A stretch of DNA of 64,000 bases from contig CAVUCE010000021.1 in the NCBI GenBank assembly GCA_963739985.1, positions 186,001 to 250,000 of the forward strand, read 5' to 3'. Under the pieces are notes generated by a model that was not told where the DNA came from, did no database searches, and worked only from the letters and a program-made list of their open reading frames with translations. Source of the DNA: CAVUCE01 sp963739985 (GTDB lineage Bacteria > Bacteroidota > Ignavibacteria > Ignavibacteriales > Ignavibacteriaceae). The number at the start of each line of letters is the position of its first letter. The stretch's first letter is position 1. Shown here piece after piece: positions 60,647 through 64,000 of the stretch. Position numbers and translations under genes: made by a program.

Positions 60647-61484
60647 AATGAAATTGTTAAAGTATTTACCGGCGATTTTATTTGCATCGGCAAGTACATC
60701 AAAACTATTCGCACAAACAGTAGCAGATTCTACAAGTTCGGTTTTTACTGAATCTTTTTATCAAACCGAGGTAGTTCTGTTTATGTTGTTGCTGGTAGTT
60801 ATAGTTGGTTTATTCCTTTATTTTGGCTGGGAAAAGGATGAACCCGTTTCTGAGGAAACAGTTTCTGCGTGGGCAAAATTTAGACAATCTATGACTAAAG
60901 CTGTGCCTGTCGATGAAGAAGATGAAATACTTATGGAAGACGATTACGATGGAATTAGAGAACTAGATAATAGAATTCCGCCATGGTTTACTTATTTGTT
61001 TTATGCAACAATAATTTTTGGCATTTATTACATGATGTCAATATATGTATTCAAAACAAATAAACCTCAAGCACAGGAATATGCCGATGAAATGAGACAG
61101 GCGGATTTGAAAAAGCAGGAACTAATGAGCTCAGGTAATTTCATAAATGCCAGTAACGTTAAACTTCTTTCGGATGCCTCTTCTCTTGAAGCCGGGAAAA
61201 CAATATTTAAATCAACGTGCGTTCCATGTCATGGTCCCGGCGGCGGCGGAGTTGTCGGTCCTAATCTAACAGATGATTACTGGATACACGGCGGTGGAAT
61301 AAAAAATATATTTACTACAATTAAAAACGGGGTTCAGGCAAAGGGAATGCCTTCATGGCAAAATCAGTTTAACACTAAACAAATACAGGAACTTGCCAGT
61401 TATGTAATTAGCTTGCACGGTAGTAATCCGTCGAATGCTAAACCGCCGCAGGGCGATAAGTATGAAGAAGATCAAGGAAAATAA
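60636..61484 (+). CDS. ccoP: CcoP: cbb3 oxidase subunit III, single c-type heme
   Basis: Membrane-anchored cytochrome c that passes electrons to the oxidase. With the ATG at 60636 it has 282 residues: a signal-like/membrane helix (8-24, ending KLFAQ), a second helix (about 44-63), an acidic cytoplasmic stretch, a third helix (118-138), and one heme-c site C195-x-x-C198-H199 (STCVPCHGPGG) with axial Met in KGMPSWQNQF. Most Proteobacterial CcoP proteins have two CxxCH motifs; this one has one, as often in Bacteroidetes. It overlaps ccoQ by 11 bp. Confidence 0.92.
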   Translation: MANKMKLLKYLPAILFASASTSKLFAQTVADSTSSVFTESFYQTEVVLFMLLLVVIVGLFLYFGWEKDEPVSEETVSAWAKFRQSMTKAVPVDEEDEILMEDDYDGIRELDNRIPPWFTYLFYATIIFGIYYMMSIYVFKTNKPQAQEYADEMRQADLKKQELMSSGNFINASNVKLLSDASSLEAGKTIFKSTCVPCHGPGGGGVVGPNLTDDYWIHGGGIKNIFTTIKNGVQAKGMPSWQNQFNTKQIQELASYVISLHGSNPSNAKPPQGDKYEEDQGK

Positions 61485-61500
61485 AATTATTGAAATCTAT

Positions 61501-61526
61501 ATGCGCTGCAATTTTTAGCGGCGCAT
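61501..61526 (+). terminator. hairpin between ccoP and ccoG, weak terminator or processing stem
   Basis: ATGCGCTGC/GCGGCGCAT, one mismatch, 8-nt loop, followed by TAGTTTT. It lies in the 67-bp gap before ccoG, so the two halves of the operon may be differently transcribed. Confidence 0.5.
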
Positions 61527-61551
61527 TAGTTTTACATGAAAAGAATAAGTT

Positions 61552-62982
61552 ATGAGTATGGAAAATAAAATTGAGGATAAACAATCTTTTAGAGATTCCT
61601 TATCAACAGTTGATAAAGAAGGAAAACGAAACTGGATTTATCCTAAAAAACCAAAAGGTAAATTCTATCAAGCAAGAACTTATGTAAGCTTTGTTCTGCT
61701 GCTGATTTTGGTGTTAACTCCGTTTATAAGACTTGGAGGACATCCACTCGTTTTGCTCGATGTGATAAACCGGAATTTTATAATATTCGGAATAGTTTTC
61801 GGACCACACGATTTCTTTATGTTTGTTCTTGCGATGATTGGAATAATTGTAGGTATATTTTTGTTTACTGCAGTTTATGGCAGGATATTCTGTGGTTGGG
61901 CTTGTCCGCAAACAATCTTTATGGAAATGGTTTTCAGAAAAATTGAATACTGGATTGAAGGAGATGCTTCTGCTCAGAAAAAATTAAATGCGGCACCATG
62001 GGGTAAAACGAAAATGTTCAAGAAGACTTCTAAATATTCAATCTTCTTTATTCTATCTTTTTTTATATCGAACATTTTTCTTGCATACATTATAGGAAGC
62101 GACCAATTAATAAAAATTATTACCGATCCGCCAGCCGAACATATTCAAGGATTAATTTCTATTCTTGCTTTCTCCGTAGTGTTCTATTGGGTTTTTGCTT
62201 ACTTCAGAGAACAAGCATGTACAATTGTTTGTCCTTACGGCAGACTTCAAAGTGTTATGCTGGATCAAGATTCTCTTGTGATTGCGTATGATTATAAAAG
62301 AGGTGAACCTAGAGGAAAAATAAAGAAAAATGAAATTCAAGAACATCTTGGCGACTGTGTTGATTGTAAGCTTTGTGTTGATGTTTGTCCTACCGGAATT
62401 GATATAAGAAACGGGATACAGCTTGAGTGTGTGAACTGTACAGCATGTATTGATGCTTGCGATGCCGTAATGGAAAAAGTTAATCGACCTAAAGGTTTAA
62501 TAAAATATGCTTCGCTTAACGGAATAGAAAAGCAAACTAAATTTCACTTTAAACCAAGAATGTTTGCTTACACAGGAATTTTAATTGTCATATTTGGAAT
62601 TCTGGGATTTATGCTTTCATCCAGAACAGATTATAGCATAAATGTATTAAGAACACCGGGATTATTATTCCAGGATCAGCCAAACGAAATGGTGAGCAAT
62701 TTATACGATATAAATATTGTAAACCAAACGTTTAATAAACTTCCGGTTAATATTAAGCTCGAAAATATAAAAGGGAAAATTCAATTAATCGGCAACCAAG
62801 ATGTTATCAAACCACAAGGTATTCTTGAATCGAAGTTCCTGGTTTTGCTGCCGAAACAAGAAATAAAAACGATGAACACACCCATAATTATTGGTGTTTA
62901 TTCGGGGAACAAATTATTACAAAAAGTTAAAACTTCATTTTTAGGACCCGTAGAAGAAAAGGATGGAAAACATGAAGATTAA
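61552..62982 (+). CDS. ccoG: CcoG: cbb3 oxidase accessory iron-sulfur protein
   Basis: Membrane protein with polyferredoxin-like domains that reduces copper for oxidase assembly. Five to six membrane helices surround FCGWACPQTIFMEMVFRK (about 120-137) and EQACTIVCPYGRLQS (about 221-235). Two 4Fe-4S sites lie in CVDCKLCVDVCPTG (about 269-282) and CVNCTACIDACDAV (about 292-305). The last 110 residues form an Ig-like periplasmic domain typical of CcoG. Start ATG at 61552; the C-terminus overlaps ccoH by 11 bp if the latter starts at 62972. Confidence 0.95.
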   Translation: MSMENKIEDKQSFRDSLSTVDKEGKRNWIYPKKPKGKFYQARTYVSFVLLLILVLTPFIRLGGHPLVLLDVINRNFIIFGIVFGPHDFFMFVLAMIGIIVGIFLFTAVYGRIFCGWACPQTIFMEMVFRKIEYWIEGDASAQKKLNAAPWGKTKMFKKTSKYSIFFILSFFISNIFLAYIIGSDQLIKIITDPPAEHIQGLISILAFSVVFYWVFAYFREQACTIVCPYGRLQSVMLDQDSLVIAYDYKRGEPRGKIKKNEIQEHLGDCVDCKLCVDVCPTGIDIRNGIQLECVNCTACIDACDAVMEKVNRPKGLIKYASLNGIEKQTKFHFKPRMFAYTGILIVIFGILGFMLSSRTDYSINVLRTPGLLFQDQPNEMVSNLYDINIVNQTFNKLPVNIKLENIKGKIQLIGNQDVIKPQGILESKFLVLLPKQEIKTMNTPIIIGVYSGNKLLQKVKTSFLGPVEEKDGKHED

Positions 62983-63421
62983 ATTTAATTGGGGAACAGG
63001 ATTGCTTCTTACAATTATTACTTTCATGGGAATAACAGCGGGGCTTGTGATTTTTTCAATGAACCGTGATGTTGATTTGGTTACTAATCATTATTATGAA
63101 AAAGAATTAGTCTACCAAAAACAAATTGATACTGAGAAGCGAACTGCGGATCAAAATAAGGAGGTACAAATTAACTATTCCGGTTCAGTGGTTAATTTAT
63201 TTTATCCTGGAATAACAGCAGATGATTCTGTTGAAGGAACCGTCTATTTTTATCGACCTTCCGACGGTAAAAAAGATTTTCATGTTTCTGTTGCTCCAAA
63301 TGAAGATGGGAAGCAGATAATTTCTTCATCAAAAATTTCAAATGGATTTTGGAAGGTTCAAGTTAGTTGGAAACATAAAGGTGAAGAATACTATACAGAA
63401 AAATCTTTGTTAGTAGAATAA
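62972..63421 (+). CDS. ccoH: CcoH/FixH-like cbb3 assembly protein
   Basis: 149 residues with one N-terminal membrane helix (about 9-30, TGLLLTIITFMGITAGLVIF), then DVDLVTNHYYEKELVYQKQID, the hallmark of FixH/CcoH: an anchored periplasmic domain with beta strands thought to help CcoI and the oxidase assemble. The start is placed at the ATG at 62972 (AAAGGAT upstream); the ATG at 62963 is in the same frame and also possible. It overlaps the end of ccoG. It precedes the TauE/SafE-like gene by 18 bp. Confidence 0.88.
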   Translation: MKIKFNWGTGLLLTIITFMGITAGLVIFSMNRDVDLVTNHYYEKELVYQKQIDTEKRTADQNKEVQINYSGSVVNLFYPGITADDSVEGTVYFYRPSDGKKDFHVSVAPNEDGKQIISSSKISNGFWKVQVSWKHKGEEYYTEKSLLVE

Positions 63422-63439
63422 AATATAGAGGAATAATAA

Positions 63440-64000
63440 ATGGAACTATGGACTGCCTTAGTAGTCGGATTTCTCGGAAGTTTTCATTGCGTTGGTATGT
63501 GCGGGCCAATTGCAATTGCATTACCAATTCCTAATTCTAAAAACATAACATTTTTTAACGGTAGGGTGTTATACAATATAGGAAGAGTGGTTTCATATTC
63601 AATTATGGGATTGATTTTCGGCGTGCTTGGCAAAGGCTTTTCGATGTTTGGATTTCAGCAATGGCTTTCAATTTCTTTGGGAGTTATTATTTTACTAACA
63701 ATTTTCACTCCCGGAAAATATAAAAAATTTGTTACACAAAATAAGTTTGTTCTACGATTAACACTACCTATAAAGACTTCTATAAGTTCCCTGTTCAAAA
63801 AGGGAACGGTTTCTTCGCTATTTACTATTGGAATACTAAACGGATTTTTACCGTGCGGATTTGTTTATATGGGGCTGGCAGGTGCAATGGCAACCGGCGC
63901 GGCTTTTTCAGGATTTTTGGTAATGGTTATGTTTGGGTTGGGAACTATTCCGGCAATGTTTACGATATCTATTTTCGGCAAATATATTAACCTTAGTGTA
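63440..64000 (+). CDS. TauE/SafE-like sulfite-exporter-family protein (partial, cbb3 locus type)
   Basis: Partial gene running off the window edge; 187 codons visible. The start ATG at 63440 has AGAGGAATA at proper distance. The product opens MELWTALVVGFLGSFHCVGMCGPIAIALP, the Cys-rich first helix of the COG2836 group of sulfite-exporter TauE/SafE relatives that lies next to cco genes in many bacteria (often called CcoI-linked, possibly for copper import or heme handling). The visible part has four or more helices, including LNGFLPCGFVYMGLAGAMATGAA with a second Cys. Confidence 0.9.
   Translation, partial: MELWTALVVGFLGSFHCVGMCGPIAIALPIPNSKNITFFNGRVLYNIGRVVSYSIMGLIFGVLGKGFSMFGFQQWLSISLGVIILLTIFTPGKYKKFVTQNKFVLRLTLPIKTSISSLFKKGTVSSLFTIGILNGFLPCGFVYMGLAGAMATGAAFSGFLVMVMFGLGTIPAMFTISIFGKYINLSV

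Noticed and set aside
1..64000. tRNA, rRNA, riboswitch or origin features
   Set aside because: Intergenic regions were read on both strands for cloverleaf-like arms, rRNA segments and DnaA boxes; nothing met the threshold. Small unstructured RNAs cannot be excluded.

Overview
The window looks like chromosome of an AT-rich member of the Bacteroidota/Chlorobiota side of the FCB group, most like Ignavibacteria. The reasons are two secreted proteins with the C-terminal type IX secretion (T9SS) sorting domain carrying the phrase QNYPNPFNPxT, carboxypeptidase-regulatory/DUF5686 outer-membrane proteins, a DUF4922 protein, a fused CcoN-CcoO cytochrome oxidase subunit, and many lipoproteins with loose lipoboxes. 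This placement is inferred from gene content; no rRNA or tRNA gene was seen. No phage, CRISPR array or intact insertion sequence was found. The window reads as core chromosome with small scattered repeats.

Layout. 1-7.2 kb: AMP nucleosidase, lipoproteins, a YdjC/ChbG-type deacetylase, a lipoprotein with a predicted propeller, a pair of about 128-bp structured repeats, and a T9SS-exported zinc metallopeptidase. 7.2-18.1 kb: an amino-acid permease with two universal-stress domains plus a channel-like membrane protein, delta-1-pyrroline-5-carboxylate dehydrogenase, an MscS channel co-transcribed with a 1012-residue coiled-coil P-loop protein of unknown function, and a DUF47-Pit phosphate uptake pair. 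18.2-24.7 kb: GNAT, YchF, a small sugar-phosphate transferase, a HAD phosphatase, a LolA-like protein, and the two halves of lysine-ketoglutarate reductase/saccharopine dehydrogenase encoded convergently with overlapping stop codons. 25-34.4 kb: a DUF5686 outer-membrane protein, an RRM RNA-binding protein with a leader hairpin, a lipoprotein made of two exact 150-residue jelly-roll repeats, a HEAT-repeat protein, an OmpR/histidine-kinase pair, and a second T9SS cargo. 34.5-42.6 kb: radA, alaS, an ECF sigma/anti-sigma pair, a membrane protein, a 65-bp IS-end-like remnant, and arginase.

42.8-48.1 kb holds a same-strand cluster that I consider the best candidate for an undescribed system: a SpoIID/LytB-like protein without a signal peptide, a GT4 glycosyltransferase, a tandem GT2 protein whose first domain looks dead, and a DUF4922 GalT/HIT-like nucleotidyl-sugar phosphorylase relative. 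48.2-55.2 kb: an AI-2E-type permease, a DUF885-like lipoprotein peptidase, a GH13 amylase-family enzyme, and an MsbA-like ABC exporter.

55.6-64 kb is one long operon for a cbb3-type cytochrome c oxidase and its assembly: ccoI (copper ATPase), ccoS, fused ccoNO, ccoQ, ccoP with a single heme, ccoG, ccoH, and a sulfite-exporter-TauE/SafE-like gene cut by the window end. This indicates microaerobic respiration. CcoI, CcoS, CcoG and CcoH would mature the oxidase built from CcoNO, CcoQ and CcoP.
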